Assembly: GCF_037577855.1 (NCBI RefSeq)
Contig: NZ_JBAKFX010000032.1
Coordinates: 1-47,011, forward strand
Origin: Dethiothermospora halolimnae
Lineage (GTDB): Bacteria; Bacillota; Clostridia; Tissierellales; VENL01
Length of the DNA stretch: 47,011 nt
Reading direction: 5' to 3'
Below the pieces are notes generated by a model. That model did not search any database and was not told the DNA's origin. It worked only from the letters and a program-made list of their open reading frames with translations. The stretch's first letter is position 1, and each line of letters begins with the position of its first letter. Shown here piece after piece: positions 7,551 through 16,248 of this stretch. The position numbers and the translations under genes are program-made.

Positions 7551-9551
7551 TTACGCTCCTTTTACAATTTCACCAACATCTTTATTTATAATTTTCTTAT
7601 AAAAATAAATAAGAAATATAAAATCTACTGTTATAATTATTAAATATATATACATATTATATTTAAAAAAGTAGACTGGCGCAGCAAATAGTAATAATAA
7701 AACAGAAATCAATATATTGTTTTTAAGTGAAGCAACAATATTAAATCCCATTATATACTCTATGCTATGTTTTTTTCGATTAATCATTATGTCAATATAA
7801 TTTGAAATATATAACATAAATAGTACCGTTACTAGAAATAAAATAGCAAATACCATAGATTGATACATAATAAACTGGTAATTATGAATTGTGGTCATAA
7901 AAGGAGTTAATAAAGTTGATGCACTTAACAATTTATTTAATCCATATTGACTTAGTTTTTTAGAAAAATCATTTCTATCATTTAAATCAAAACTTATTTT
8001 CCCATTTCCTAATAAATTCAGGTAATAAGTACTTCCCAAGTTACCATTATCCACTATAATGATAGAATCCTTCAACTCAGTTTCTGTCCCAAGTAATTTG
8101 TAACTTTGATTGTCTGAAATATAAATAATATCAATATTATTTATTTTATTCTCAACGTTAGTTGAGATTTTATTGAATTTATTGTAATTTAATAAATCTT
8201 CATACTGCTTTATATAGTAATTTTTAATTTCAGCTTCTCTATCTTTATATTTTTGTGGCACCAATATAGATGGTTTCTTTATATCCAAGCTATCTATATA
8301 ATTTTGTTGAATATCTTTCAATTGCATAAATTTATTTATATATCTTTCATTTAAAACAATGTAGTTTTCTTTATAGGAATTTAATACACTCTCTTTTGTT
8401 AAATTAAAATCCTCTATGTAAGAATCAGTTATGTTTGGATCTATCAGTAATGCTTTGCTTTCTCTATCATAAAAATTATATAGTTCCTTAGCATTTTTTC
8501 CAACATTCTCTAGTAAGTTTGGATTATTATAAATTTTATCATACTCATCTACGTTAAATCCATTAGATGTAAAATAACCATCTAATTTTTTATATTTTTT
8601 AACATATTCCATACTGCTTTTATAATTTTCATAGTTTGTTATAAATGTCGAAACAGAAATAGTAACAGCTAGTATTAAAATAAACTTTGTGATTTTTAAT
8701 GTATAATTTAACTTGTCAGAGTATATCTTATTTTTTATAATAGAACTTATATCTATAAATTTAATACTAATTTTAGTAATAAAGAGCATACCTATATTTA
8801 CAAAAATGGCGCAAACTAAAAATAAAAACAAACCAATAAAATAAAGAATAATAACTTTATCCATAATATAAAGATAAATAAAGTGTATAGCCATAATTAT
8901 CAGTGCAATTAACACTTCTAATATCAAAAACTCTTTGAACACATCTAGTATCATTCGAGAAGATGAGTAGCCAAGTATTTTCTTTATTGCATTTTCTTTA
9001 TTTCTCATAAATGTATATATAAACAATATTAGTTGAGTTAATAAAACTAATGTTATTATATTTAAAAAGTTATATTTTATAATTTGTGTATACTCTATTT
9101 GGCTTTCTTTATAATCTATTATATTTATTTCTAAGTTTGTAGCAATATTCATAATTTTTTTTCGTGATAAATCAGTATAAAACACACCAGTGCTATCTAT
9201 AAAGTCTGCTTTAGTTAAACTATAGTACTCAAAAATTTTATTCTTTTTATTAGATTCCATTTTGGGAATATCATTAACTTGACTATGGTATATTTCATAT
9301 ACAAACTCATCATTTTTTGCTATAGGTATTTTAATAATCTGTAAGCATCTAGTATCATTTTTCAGATAATTTCTTTGAAAATACTCATAAAATTTCTTTA
9401 GTGAATTTCCATTGGCATGCTCTATTTGATATGACTCCAGATTAGAGTCTCCCACATTATTCAATGCGTAAATATCATAAATCGATTGATTGAATACAAA
9501 AGATAGTAATAGCAATTGACCTAATAAAAAAATAATTAAAAACTTTTTCAT
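7551..9551 (-). CDS. DUF1430 bacteriocin-associated integral membrane protein
   Basis: This large permease-like protein pairs with the downstream ATPase. It has an N-terminal signal/TM segment (about residues 1-22), an extracytoplasmic region, a cluster of TM helices at about 160-300, a second extracytoplasmic domain of about 240 residues, and a final group of helices from about 560 to the C-terminus. This is the FtsX-like 'two halves' layout described for the putative immunity/export proteins of lactococcin-972 systems. GGAGG lies 4 bp before the ATG at 9551, so I prefer this start to an ATG 21 bp upstream with no ribosome site; that gives 666 residues. Family assignment comes from layout and neighbours, not a single catalytic motif. 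Confidence 0.82.
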   Translation of the reverse strand: MKKFLIIFLLGQLLLLSFVFNQSIYDIYALNNVGDSNLESYQIEHANGNSLKKFYEYFQRNYLKNDTRCLQIIKIPIAKNDEFVYEIYHSQVNDIPKMESNKKNKIFEYYSLTKADFIDSTGVFYTDLSRKKIMNIATNLEINIIDYKESQIEYTQIIKYNFLNIITLVLLTQLILFIYTFMRNKENAIKKILGYSSSRMILDVFKEFLILEVLIALIIMAIHFIYLYIMDKVIILYFIGLFLFLVCAIFVNIGMLFITKISIKFIDISSIIKNKIYSDKLNYTLKITKFILILAVTISVSTFITNYENYKSSMEYVKKYKKLDGYFTSNGFNVDEYDKIYNNPNLLENVGKNAKELYNFYDRESKALLIDPNITDSYIEDFNLTKESVLNSYKENYIVLNERYINKFMQLKDIQQNYIDSLDIKKPSILVPQKYKDREAEIKNYYIKQYEDLLNYNKFNKISTNVENKINNIDIIYISDNQSYKLLGTETELKDSIIIVDNGNLGSTYYLNLLGNGKISFDLNDRNDFSKKLSQYGLNKLLSASTLLTPFMTTIHNYQFIMYQSMVFAILFLVTVLFMLYISNYIDIMINRKKHSIEYIMGFNIVASLKNNILISVLLLLFAAPVYFFKYNMYIYLIIITVDFIFLIYFYKKIINKDVGEIVKGA

Positions 9552-9568
9552 AACGCCTCCATTTTTTA

Positions 9569-9985
9569 TCAAAAAAAGAATTGGATTTATAGATCATGTA
9601 TTTTTAATTAAAATTCAAACTAATTCCTTCTGTAAAAGTCATAATGTGATGTTTCATTAGCATACCACTTTCTATCTGCTTGCTTATAAGCTCTGTCGTT
9701 TTTCCACCCACTAGTATATTTATTTCCTCCTACTTTAACAGTAGCTTTTACTTTATACAATCTGCCGTCATCAGGTCTGCGATCAAAGATTTTTGAATAT
9801 ACTTTAGTATCAGTTTGTCCACCATCGTATATCAAATCACCACCTGCAAGTTTTTTAGCAAAAACAAGTGTAGAGGATAAAATCATTACCATAGAAATAC
9901 TAAGTATAGCAGTTCTTTTGAAATTTTTCATTTAAAGCCTCCTTTAAATAGTTACTTGTAATACTATAATCCAATTCTTTTTTGA
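9569..9985. repeat. Inverted repeat pair flanking the bacteriocin gene
   Basis: The left copy (9569-9592) reads TCAAAAAAAGAATTGGATTT then ATAG; the right copy (9964-9985) is its reverse complement apart from one A and one T. The two copies bracket only the prepeptide gene and its ribosome site, one in the 5' leader and one in the gap before the DUF1430 gene. They could pair in the transcript or mark the ends of a movable segment. Confidence 0.7.
9620..9931 (-). CDS. Lactococcin-972-family bacteriocin prepeptide
   Basis: This is a small secreted peptide of 103 residues. Residues 1-25 form a Sec signal peptide (KR, then a hydrophobic ILSISMVMILSSTLVFA, cleavage after VFA). The mature part of about 78 residues is basic, glycine- and tyrosine-rich, cysteine-free, and contains VYSKIF, KVKATVKVGG, KAYK-like AYKQADRKWYA and an aromatic YDFYRR end, as in the lactococcin-972 family, whose founder blocks septum formation by binding lipid II. 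GGAGG precedes ATG. It is the first gene of an operon with the DUF1430 protein and ABC ATPase, which supports the call. The target range cannot be read from sequence. Confidence 0.8.
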   Translation of the reverse strand: MKNFKRTAILSISMVMILSSTLVFAKKLAGGDLIYDGGQTDTKVYSKIFDRRPDDGRLYKVKATVKVGGNKYTSGWKNDRAYKQADRKWYANETSHYDFYRRN

Positions 9986-10303
9986 CCTTAGTATAATATT
10001 AGAATTAAATTTATGTAAAACTAATTCTTAATAAAAGTAATAATATCATTTAAAATAGTGAAAGTCAAGCACTTTTTATAATATATGGATTTTAATACTT
10101 TAGTTGCCAGTAAGAAAATCACATGTGTAAAAAGTTTTTATTATACATATTTTACCGCCAGTGGGTTCAAGAGACTCATATATCCTAAAAAACAATACAC
10201 TTCCTCTCCCCATAATATTTTTATAATGTGAACATTAGAATTCTTCCACTTTGTTACTGCCACCTTCAAGCTATTAACCCGGCAACATGCCGCAGAAACA
10301 TAA
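9986..10303. other. Intergenic region upstream of the bacteriocin operon
   Basis: This contains a possible minus-strand promoter (TTTACA near 10012-10017 and TTATAC near 9989-9994, 17 bp apart) for the prepeptide gene. The rest, including an unsupported 66-codon frame at 10141-10341, shows no ribosome site or family resemblance. A short CGGCA/TGCCG hairpin lies near 10280-10292. Confidence 0.45.
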
Positions 10304-10330
10304 AGGTCACTGACATTATGCCAGTGACCT
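10304..10330 (-). terminator. Hairpin overlapping the end of the flavoprotein gene
   Basis: GGTCACTG pairs with CAGTGACC with a 9-nt loop that contains the stop codon of the flavoprotein gene. Only a weak T-rich run (TTTATGTTT) follows on the minus strand, so termination is likely but not certain. Confidence 0.55.
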
Positions 10331-10867
10331 TCCAATCTCAAAAGCTTTTTCTTTTAATTTTTTATTTTCCGATACACTATCTTTTTCAAAACATTTAGTT
10401 GCTATAAGTCGCAAATGTTTTTTCAGTCCCATAGGTTTTAATGCTTTTTCTAGATACCTAAAATATCTTCTAAAAAATATATTAAATGGAGCTGCTTGTG
10501 TATACAACATAACAAGTTTTTTATCCCCAAATCGTGGTCTATGATTCTTATCAGTTAATGGAAAAAACCTGTCTAATAACAATTTTACTTGACCTGATAC
10601 CTGATAGATATATACAGGGGAGCCTATAACGACCACATCAGCATCTTTAATATCAGCATATACTTCAACCATATCGTCTTTAATACAACATACACCATTT
10701 TCCCTACAATACAAACATCCTTGACAACCTTTTATATTCATATCATTTAAGTAATATATTTTTATTTCTGCTCCTTCTTTCTTAGAGCCATTTATAACTT
10801 CATTTACTAATTCACTTGTATTCCCTTTTCTCCTAGGACTACCTACAAAAGCAACTATCTTCTTCAT
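10316..10867 (-). CDS. Iron-sulfur flavoprotein / NADPH-dependent FMN reductase family
   Basis: A cytoplasmic flavodoxin-fold protein of 183 residues. The FMN phosphate loop is GSPRRKGNTS (residues 9-18), followed by a compact cysteine motif C48-x2-C51-x2-C54-x5-C60 typical of archaeal and clostridial iron-sulfur flavoproteins, which carry a [4Fe-4S] cluster beside FMN. GSPVYIYQVSGQVKLLLDR (about residues 95-113) is the second FMN-contacting stretch. Such proteins pass electrons to unknown acceptors, often against oxidative or chemical stress. It is 25 bp downstream of a MarR regulator and probably under its control. The physiological substrate is unknown. Confidence 0.85.
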   Translation of the reverse strand: MKKIVAFVGSPRRKGNTSELVNEVINGSKKEGAEIKIYYLNDMNIKGCQGCLYCRENGVCCIKDDMVEVYADIKDADVVVIGSPVYIYQVSGQVKLLLDRFFPLTDKNHRPRFGDKKLVMLYTQAAPFNIFFRRYFRYLEKALKPMGLKKHLRLIATKCFEKDSVSENKKLKEKAFEIGRSLA

Positions 10868-10892
10868 AACTTCATCCTTTCCATAAAATCTA

Positions 10893-11336
10893 TTATTCTA
10901 TTTTCAAAAGAATTTCTTTTACTGTTTTCAGCGATATAGATAAATCTGTTATGTCATTATCCTCTAAGTCTAATAACTTACTTTTCAGATTATTAGTAAC
11001 TGATTCTTTATGTTTTTCAATAAGTTCTTTTCCCTTTTTAGTTAATTTAATATTTATATACCTTTTGTCCTCTTCATTTCTTATTTTCTTTATCAGCTTT
11101 TTATTTATTAACTTTCTTACTATAGGGGTCATATTAGGTTTGGAAATGCATAACTGTTTACCAATTTCCGATATTGACAATTGCTCTGAATCCTCAATAA
11201 GAAAAAGGACTTGAAAATGGGATTGGGATAAGCCAATATTTTCATTATATTTATCAGGTCTTATTAATTTCTTACTAAACACAGGTAATATAGAAAATAA
11301 GCTATCCACAACTGATTCAAAATCTTTATTCTCCAT
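10893..11336 (-). CDS. MarR-family transcriptional regulator
   Basis: A dimeric winged-helix repressor of 147 residues. The core reads LSQSHFQVLFLIEDSEQLSISEIG (about residues 36-59), then the recognition helix KPNMTPIVRKLINKKLI (about 65-81) and a wing with NEEDKRYINIKLTKKGKEL (about 85-104), the D-x-R signature of MarR proteins. It is the first gene of a two-gene unit with the iron-sulfur flavoprotein. A 54-bp perfect palindrome directly upstream is the obvious binding site, so autoregulation and ligand- or oxidant-induced release are likely. It contains no cysteine in the DNA-binding part, which does not favour an OhrR-type thiol switch. Confidence 0.92.
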   Translation of the reverse strand: MENKDFESVVDSLFSILPVFSKKLIRPDKYNENIGLSQSHFQVLFLIEDSEQLSISEIGKQLCISKPNMTPIVRKLINKKLIKKIRNEEDKRYINIKLTKKGKELIEKHKESVTNNLKSKLLDLEDNDITDLSISLKTVKEILLKIE

Positions 11337-11354
11337 ACTTTCACCTCAGCAAAT

Positions 11355-11408
11355 TAATATAACACATATAATAGTTATGATATCATAACTATTATATGTG
11401 TTATATTA
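11355..11408 (-). promoter_or_regulatory. 54-bp perfect palindrome, MarR operator
   Basis: Arms 11355-11381 and 11382-11408 are exact reverse complements (core AGTTATGATATCATAACT). It lies 19 bp upstream of the MarR start codon. MarR proteins usually bind 16-20 bp palindromes; 54 bp would accommodate two or three dimers or a self-annealing leader. The promoter of the operon must lie within it. Confidence 0.85.
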
Positions 11409-11436
11409 TAGAATCTTTTATAGAAAGTCAACTATT

Positions 11437-11510
11437 ATAAAGAATAAAGGCAACTTTATTGCCTCTTTGTTCTGTGCAGAGTGCAAGGAGCAGGGAGTTG
11501 GTGAACCCAT
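11437..11510. repeat. Dispersed modular repeat, copy A
   Basis: A hairpin AAAGGCAA/TTGCCTCTTT (about 11446-11467) that would serve as terminator for the YitT gene on the minus strand, directly followed by the shared tract TGTGCAGAGTGCAAGGAGCA and GGGAGTTGGTGAACCC. The same two modules recur at 14250, 17971, 32572 and 37297. Confidence 0.75.
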
Positions 11511-11520
11511 AAATATTTTA

Positions 11521-12381
11521 TTAAAATACGGGCCTTTTAAAACCTTCTCCTAAAATTTCAGCAGTATCTATAATAGACATAAAGGACTTTTTATCAACAT
11601 CATCAAGTATTTTTTTAACTTGAGCCAACTGTCTAGTTGATACCACGCAGTAAATTATCTTTCTTTTCTTTCTCGTATATGCTCCTGCCCCATCTATAAA
11701 TGTGACACCTCTCTTTATTTTCTTCATTAGCGCTTTTGATACTTCCTCCTCTTTTTTGGTGACAATTAAAAGGAGTTTCTTCTTATCAAAGCCTACCATA
11801 ATCTTATTCATAACAGTTGTGGCTATAAATATACTTATGAGAGTATATATTGCCAACACATAGCTATCAAAGGTAGCATTTAATAATACAATAACAGCAT
11901 TTAACATAAAAAATACTGAAGAAACACTTATTTCGAAACGCTTTTTTAAAATAATAGCTACTATGTCAGTACCTCCTGTTGATGCTCTATTTCTAAAAAT
12001 AAGTCCACTACCGATGCCATTAAATAATCCTCCATAGATAGCCGATGCCAAAGTATCATTTACTCTAATTGTTGTACTAAGAGACTCTGTAAGTATTAAG
12101 AAAAAGGATAAACTTGCCATACCTATAATACTTACAAATGCAAAATCTTTATCAATCTTTTTAAGACCTATTAAAAAAATAGGTATATTTAATAATAGTA
12201 AAAACCAACCCGATGGTAAACCAAGTAAATATTGAAAAACTATAGCTAACCCCGATACTCCAGCTGCTAAAAGGTTATGGGGTATAATAAATAAATTTAT
12301 TCCCAATGCTATAATAAACGAACCTACAATTATTAAAAAGATCCTTGATAGGTTTTCCTTAGATAAAATTTTTTTAGTCAT
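11521..12381 (-). CDS. YitT family membrane protein (DUF161/DUF2179)
   Basis: An integral membrane protein with five to six TM helices in residues 12-190, containing the family hallmarks NLFIIPHNLLAAGVSGLAIV (about residues 29-48), LNIPIFLIG (about 64) and FRNRASTGGTDIVA (about 128-141). The C-terminal DUF2179 cytoplasmic domain (about residues 200-282) holds GVTFIDGAGAYTRKKRKIIYCVV. Members are common in Firmicutes in several copies; the transported substrate is unknown. The gene stands alone, divergent from murF, with the copy-A hairpin as its likely terminator. Confidence 0.93.
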   Translation of the reverse strand: MTKKILSKENLSRIFLIIVGSFIIALGINLFIIPHNLLAAGVSGLAIVFQYLLGLPSGWFLLLLNIPIFLIGLKKIDKDFAFVSIIGMASLSFFLILTESLSTTIRVNDTLASAIYGGLFNGIGSGLIFRNRASTGGTDIVAIILKKRFEISVSSVFFMLNAVIVLLNATFDSYVLAIYTLISIFIATTVMNKIMVGFDKKKLLLIVTKKEEEVSKALMKKIKRGVTFIDGAGAYTRKKRKIIYCVVSTRQLAQVKKILDDVDKKSFMSIIDTAEILGEGFKRPVF

Positions 12382-12590
12382 TTAAGCCCCCCCAATTTAA
12401 TAAGTATATCCTATAATATTACACCCTATTATTCCTTTACCCAACAAAAGTTCTATTAAAATCTCTATTAAGGGTTTCACTAAAAGATAATTTCCATTAA
12501 AATATAGATATGTTTATATGAAAGTTTGTTATGGACACTATAAATATAATTTAATATAGAGAGTGTATTCTATTTTCAAGGAGGTAAAAA

Positions 12591-13976
12591 ATGATTAAAC
12601 GTACATTAGAACAAATTCAAAATATGGTTATGGGCCATGGACTTAAAGCAAAGGATAAAAATATTTCTATTAACGGAGTTTCCATAGACACTAGAACTAT
12701 TAAAAAAAATCAACTTTTTATTCCTATTAAGGGTGAACGATTTAATGGACATAAATTTATACAAAGTGCAATTGATAATGGTGCCATAGCATCATTATGG
12801 TGTGAATCCGAACCAAAACCTGATGTTGATATTCCATTAATATTTGTTAAAAACACAGTTGATGCTATTCAAAGATTATCAAAAAAATATAGAAATCAAC
12901 TGTCTACTAAAATCATAGGTATAACTGGAAGTAACGGAAAGACTTCTACTAAAGATATATTATCAAGTATATTAAAAACCAAGTATAAAACCCACAAGAC
13001 TTATGGCAATTTAAATAATCATTTGGGGGTTCCATTAACTTTATTATCAATGGATGAAGATACCGAAATGGCTGTCATTGAAATGGGAATGTCCAGTTTA
13101 GGTGAAATTGAAGTATTGACTAATATAGCTACTCCCGATGCTGCTATTATAACTAATATAGGTGAAGCACATCTTCAAGACTTAAAATCAAAGGAAAATA
13201 TTATTAAAGCAAAATTAGAGATTGTTAAGGGTTTAAAAAGAGATGGGCTGTTTGTATACAATGGTGATGACCCAAGACTATCTTCTGCCGTAGACCAACT
13301 AAATTTAAAACAGAAAACAAGAACCTTTGGAGAAAATTCCTCTAATGATTATGTACTTAAGGCTATTTCCATTGATTATAAGGGCCTTTCCTTTGAGATC
13401 CCTAGTCAAATGTCTCCAACACTTTTTCTACCTATGCTAGGTAGTCATCAAATATATAACGCAACAGCAGCTATTGCTGTGGCTAAACATTTTGGTATAT
13501 CTTTTGGTTCAATAAAAGAAGGACTTAAAAATGTTAATTTAACTAAAATGAGAAGTGAACTTATCCATGGAGATGGTTTTGACATACTAAATGATTCATA
13601 TAATGCTAATCCTCCCAGTACAAAAGCGGCCCTTGATACCATATATCCTTTAAATAATTATAAACAAAAAATAGTGGTTTTTGGTGATATGCTAGAATTG
13701 GGAGACCAGGAAATCCATATGCATGAAGAGATTGGCGATATAATAGACTTAGATAAAATAGATTATTTTTTTACAATAGGTACCCTTGCAAAATATGCTG
13801 CAAAGAAAGCCCAAACTAAAACAGATAAGAATATAATCTTATCTTTTACTAATAAAAATAAATTAGTTGAAAGTATTAAGGATGTTTTAAAAGATAACTC
13901 CCTTATCTTATTAAAGGGATCTAGAGGGCTGGCTTTAGAAGAAGTAGCCGAAGCTTTATTAAATAAAAAAAATTAA
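12591..13976 (+). CDS. murF: UDP-N-acetylmuramoyl-tripeptide--D-alanyl-D-alanine ligase
   Basis: MurF adds D-Ala-D-Ala to UDP-MurNAc-tripeptide, the last cytoplasmic step of the peptidoglycan precursor. Domain order is complete: N-terminal uracil-binding domain (residues about 1-100, with GVSIDTRTI and the GERFNGHKFI segment), central ATPase domain with P-loop GITGSNGKTSTKD (about residues 107-119), the Mur-ligase GNLNNHLGVPLTL stretch (about 138-150), and the C-terminal domain with DSYNANPPS (about 337-345). Its 461 residues are typical. AGGAGG is 7 bp before ATG. It stands apart from the usual dcw cluster, between a YitT gene and a small ORF. Confidence 0.96.
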   Translation: MIKRTLEQIQNMVMGHGLKAKDKNISINGVSIDTRTIKKNQLFIPIKGERFNGHKFIQSAIDNGAIASLWCESEPKPDVDIPLIFVKNTVDAIQRLSKKYRNQLSTKIIGITGSNGKTSTKDILSSILKTKYKTHKTYGNLNNHLGVPLTLLSMDEDTEMAVIEMGMSSLGEIEVLTNIATPDAAIITNIGEAHLQDLKSKENIIKAKLEIVKGLKRDGLFVYNGDDPRLSSAVDQLNLKQKTRTFGENSSNDYVLKAISIDYKGLSFEIPSQMSPTLFLPMLGSHQIYNATAAIAVAKHFGISFGSIKEGLKNVNLTKMRSELIHGDGFDILNDSYNANPPSTKAALDTIYPLNNYKQKIVVFGDMLELGDQEIHMHEEIGDIIDLDKIDYFFTIGTLAKYAAKKAQTKTDKNIILSFTNKNKLVESIKDVLKDNSLILLKGSRGLALEEVAEALLNKKN

Positions 13977-14072
13977 TATGACTTTATATACAAAATATTT
14001 TTGTCAGTATAACTAAAAAAAGTATCAAATTTCATCTCCCTTTAGTGGAACACTAATATGGGAGGTGATTTT

Positions 14073-14240
14073 TTGATAAATAATGATATCAACGAAAATG
14101 GATTAGGTAATTTAGAACTTGCCCACCTTTCTTCCGAAGAATTAAAGAAAATTAAAGCTATTGAAAATGAAATAAATAAAAACTATCATGGAGATAAGGT
14201 TGCTTTAATGGCCCTTAACGCAAATAAAAAATTAAAATAG
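14073..14240 (+). CDS. Small conserved-looking hypothetical protein
   Basis: I do not recognise this 55-residue protein. It is hydrophilic and predicted helical: an N-terminal Asn/Asp-rich stretch, then LSSEELKKIKAIENEINKNY and DKVALMALN. GGAGGTGAT lies 7 bp before a TTG at 14073, which I take as start; an ATG at 14058 overlaps that ribosome site and is unlikely. It sits about 96 bp after murF, is read in the same direction and ends before a clear terminator. Spore- or stress-associated small proteins look like this, but nothing in it proves such a role. Confidence 0.7.
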   Translation: MINNDINENGLGNLELAHLSSEELKKIKAIENEINKNYHGDKVALMALNANKKLK

Positions 14241-14249
14241 AACATTTAG

Positions 14250-14313
14250 AACAAAAAGCGCCGTTGGCGCTTTTTTGTTCTATGCAGAATACAAGGTACA
14301 GGGAGTTGGTGAC
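14250..14313 (+). terminator. Terminator of murF/small ORF, within repeat copy B
   Basis: GAACAAAAAGCGCC pairs with GGCGCTTTTTTGTTC across a GTT loop, ending in a T run: a strong intrinsic terminator (14249-14280). It is followed by the shared repeat tract (GCAGAATACAAGGTACAGGG, then AGTTGGTGACC) at 14283-14313, so the terminator is also module 1 of the dispersed repeat. Confidence 0.9.
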
Positions 14314-14349
14314 CTATAGTATATCTAGGAGTCTAAGCTATTAAATCTT

Positions 14350-15282
14350 TTATCTCAGTTTCATTTCTTCCCCTATGATATTATTCCATGTATTAAATAT
14401 TGGTCTTATTATTTGAGGCCCTACTTTAGATATAATTACTAGTCTTGAAGTATCCTTTTCTTCATTTACCCTTTTAAAGTCAACTAACTTATTTACTACA
14501 TCAACTTGGTTCCAGCCATCTTCTAATCTAAAAAAACCTTTTATTCTATATGTGTCCTTCTTTATATTATCTAGAAATTTATTTAGGTCTTCTTTTTTAA
14601 CGGTTCCATCAAATGTTAAATTTAAAGTCTTCGGTTTATTTTCTGGTGTATTAGTTGTATCTTCAGACCCAATCATACCTGTTTCTAATAAATCTTCATC
14701 TAAAAAATTATAATCTATCTTTCCAAAGGCTGATGTTTGTATTTTAACCCTATTATTTATTTCTTTTATTTTTTCTTTAATTCTATTAGCAGTATCATTA
14801 TCGATTAAATCAGTCTTATTTATTATAACTAAGTGACAATGCTTAAGTTGTCTTTCCACTGTTTCTATGTCATCTAACTGTTCTAAAAAATTAACTCCAT
14901 CAACTAGACAAATAGCTCCTTTATATTCATATAAATCTCCCTTTGTTACTTCGATTCCCTCTAGGATTTCCCCTATATTAGAAGGGTCTGCCAAACCAGA
15001 ACTCTCTACAAATAAATATTCAATATCCCTATCTGCCATTTCATTCATAGCCTCAACAAAGGATATCTTAAGACATGAACAAAATATGGATCCTCTATTT
15101 AGTTCAACTAATTCCATTCCATCTTTTTTTATAATCTCCCCATCTATACCAATTTTACCAAACTCATTTTGAATGATTCCAATTTTCTTTCCTTCTAAAT
15201 CTTTTAATACATTAGTTAAAAACGTAGTCTTTCCAGATCCTAAAAATCCAGTTAAAATATATAACTTTATTTTTTCTTTCAT
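14350..15282 (-). CDS. CobW/COG0523-family GTPase (metal chaperone-like)
   Basis: COG0523 proteins are GTP-dependent metallochaperones for zinc, cobalt or other ions. The Walker A GFLGSGKTT is at residues 12-20, the ESSGLADPS switch/Walker B region at about 111-119, and NKTD specificity motif at about 153-156; a C-terminal CobW_C-like domain spans about 215-305 (KGFFRLEDGWNQVD). The conserved metal-binding CxCC motif normally after the first strand is altered: residues 68-71 read C-S-C-L, keeping two of three cysteines. No zinc-regulated partner gene or Zur-like box is adjacent. RBS GGAGGG precedes ATG. Metal specificity is unresolved. Confidence 0.88.
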   Translation of the reverse strand: MKEKIKLYILTGFLGSGKTTFLTNVLKDLEGKKIGIIQNEFGKIGIDGEIIKKDGMELVELNRGSIFCSCLKISFVEAMNEMADRDIEYLFVESSGLADPSNIGEILEGIEVTKGDLYEYKGAICLVDGVNFLEQLDDIETVERQLKHCHLVIINKTDLIDNDTANRIKEKIKEINNRVKIQTSAFGKIDYNFLDEDLLETGMIGSEDTTNTPENKPKTLNLTFDGTVKKEDLNKFLDNIKKDTYRIKGFFRLEDGWNQVDVVNKLVDFKRVNEEKDTSRLVIISKVGPQIIRPIFNTWNNIIGEEMKLR

Positions 15283-15416
15283 TTTTATCCCTCCATTTTT
15301 AAGATTGGTTTAGTTGGGGATTATGAATCCCTCAAAAGCTAAAAGAGACTTCGAGTTTCCAACAATTAAGTTTGATTACGAAACTCATAATTAAGTAACT
15401 TCCAGTAATAAATTAA

Positions 15417-15450
15417 AATTAGCATATTAGAAAATTCTAATATGCTAATT
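15417..15450 (-). terminator. Terminator of the lipoprotein gene
   Basis: A 16-bp perfect stem AATTAGCATATTAGAA / TTCTAATATGCTAATT with a 2-nt loop, followed on the minus strand by TTAATTT. It lies about 40 bp past the lipoprotein stop. Confidence 0.75.
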
Positions 15451-15492
15451 CCCTTATATAATATTCCATTGTATAGTCATTGTCAACCCTGT

Positions 15493-16248
15493 TTATATTG
15501 TCCACTGATTATGGATAATACCTACTAAATACCACTCATCATTATATTTTTCATATACTAATCTTAGACTTTGCCAATCCATTCCCTTATACTCCTCTTC
15601 AAAATAAGGAAAATAATATTCTACCACTATGGGATTATCGTATATTTTAAATTGATTTTCAAGCATATTTCCAGAGCTTAAAACTTTGTTATATCCAATT
15701 TCATCAGCTTCAGCAAAATCCTTATTGTATATAAACTCACTATAATAATCTCTAGGAGTAAGCTTTATCTCATTTCCCTTCCCATCATAATGGCCCCAAA
15801 GATAACTTTTATCATTTTTAAAGAAATTTTTCATCTCCTCTTTACTAAATACTATGTCATCATCAACGGATACATGGGTATATGGTGTAAATCTAACTCC
15901 CTTTTCTGGATGAACATACTTGGCTAGTTTTTCAAATTCTTTATTTTTAATAAAATTAATAACCTCATTGGACTTTGCACTTATTATTTCCTTTGCCTCT
16001 TCAGGAGGAATAATATCTACAGTTTCATTTTCCTTATTCTCCTCTTCTTTATTTTCTTTTTCATCATTATTTTTCTCTTTGTTTTCTTCTTTATCATTAT
16101 TTTCGTTATCTTGCTGATTATCTTGATCCTTTTCTTCTATAACATCTTTATTATTTTCTTCATCCATGTTATTACCATTACTACAGCCTACCAAAACTGA
16201 AAAAACTAAAACAACTATGACTATTAGTATCTTCTTCTTATTAATAAT
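15493..16248 (-). CDS. Putative lipoprotein with probable ATT start
   Basis: A lipid-anchored extracytoplasmic protein of unknown role. The frame upstream of the first TTG encodes NKKKILIVIVVLVFSVLVGC, a typical lipoprotein signal with lipobox LVGC, so translation must begin further up than any ATG, GTG or TTG allows. An in-frame TAA stands 15 bp before the only credible starts, two consecutive ATT codons (16246-16248 and 16243-16245), with AGGAG 4-7 bp in front. I therefore place the start at ATT. After the Cys comes an Asp/Glu/Lys/Asn-rich linker of about 60 residues, then a globular domain (about residues 80-250) that resembles the small beta-rich domains of Firmicute lipoproteins with YLWGHYDGKGNEI and a WYLVGIIHNQW end. 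Confidence 0.8.
   Translation of the reverse strand: MINKKKILIVIVVLVFSVLVGCSNGNNMDEENNKDVIEEKDQDNQQDNENNDKEENKEKNNDEKENKEEENKENETVDIIPPEEAKEIISAKSNEVINFIKNKEFEKLAKYVHPEKGVRFTPYTHVSVDDDIVFSKEEMKNFFKNDKSYLWGHYDGKGNEIKLTPRDYYSEFIYNKDFAEADEIGYNKVLSSGNMLENQFKIYDNPIVVEYYFPYFEEEYKGMDWQSLRLVYEKYNDEWYLVGIIHNQWTI

Noticed and set aside
10141..10341. 66-codon minus-strand frame beside the flavoprotein gene
   Set aside because: It has no ribosome site, overlaps the end of the flavoprotein gene and its hairpin, and its composition does not suggest a protein.
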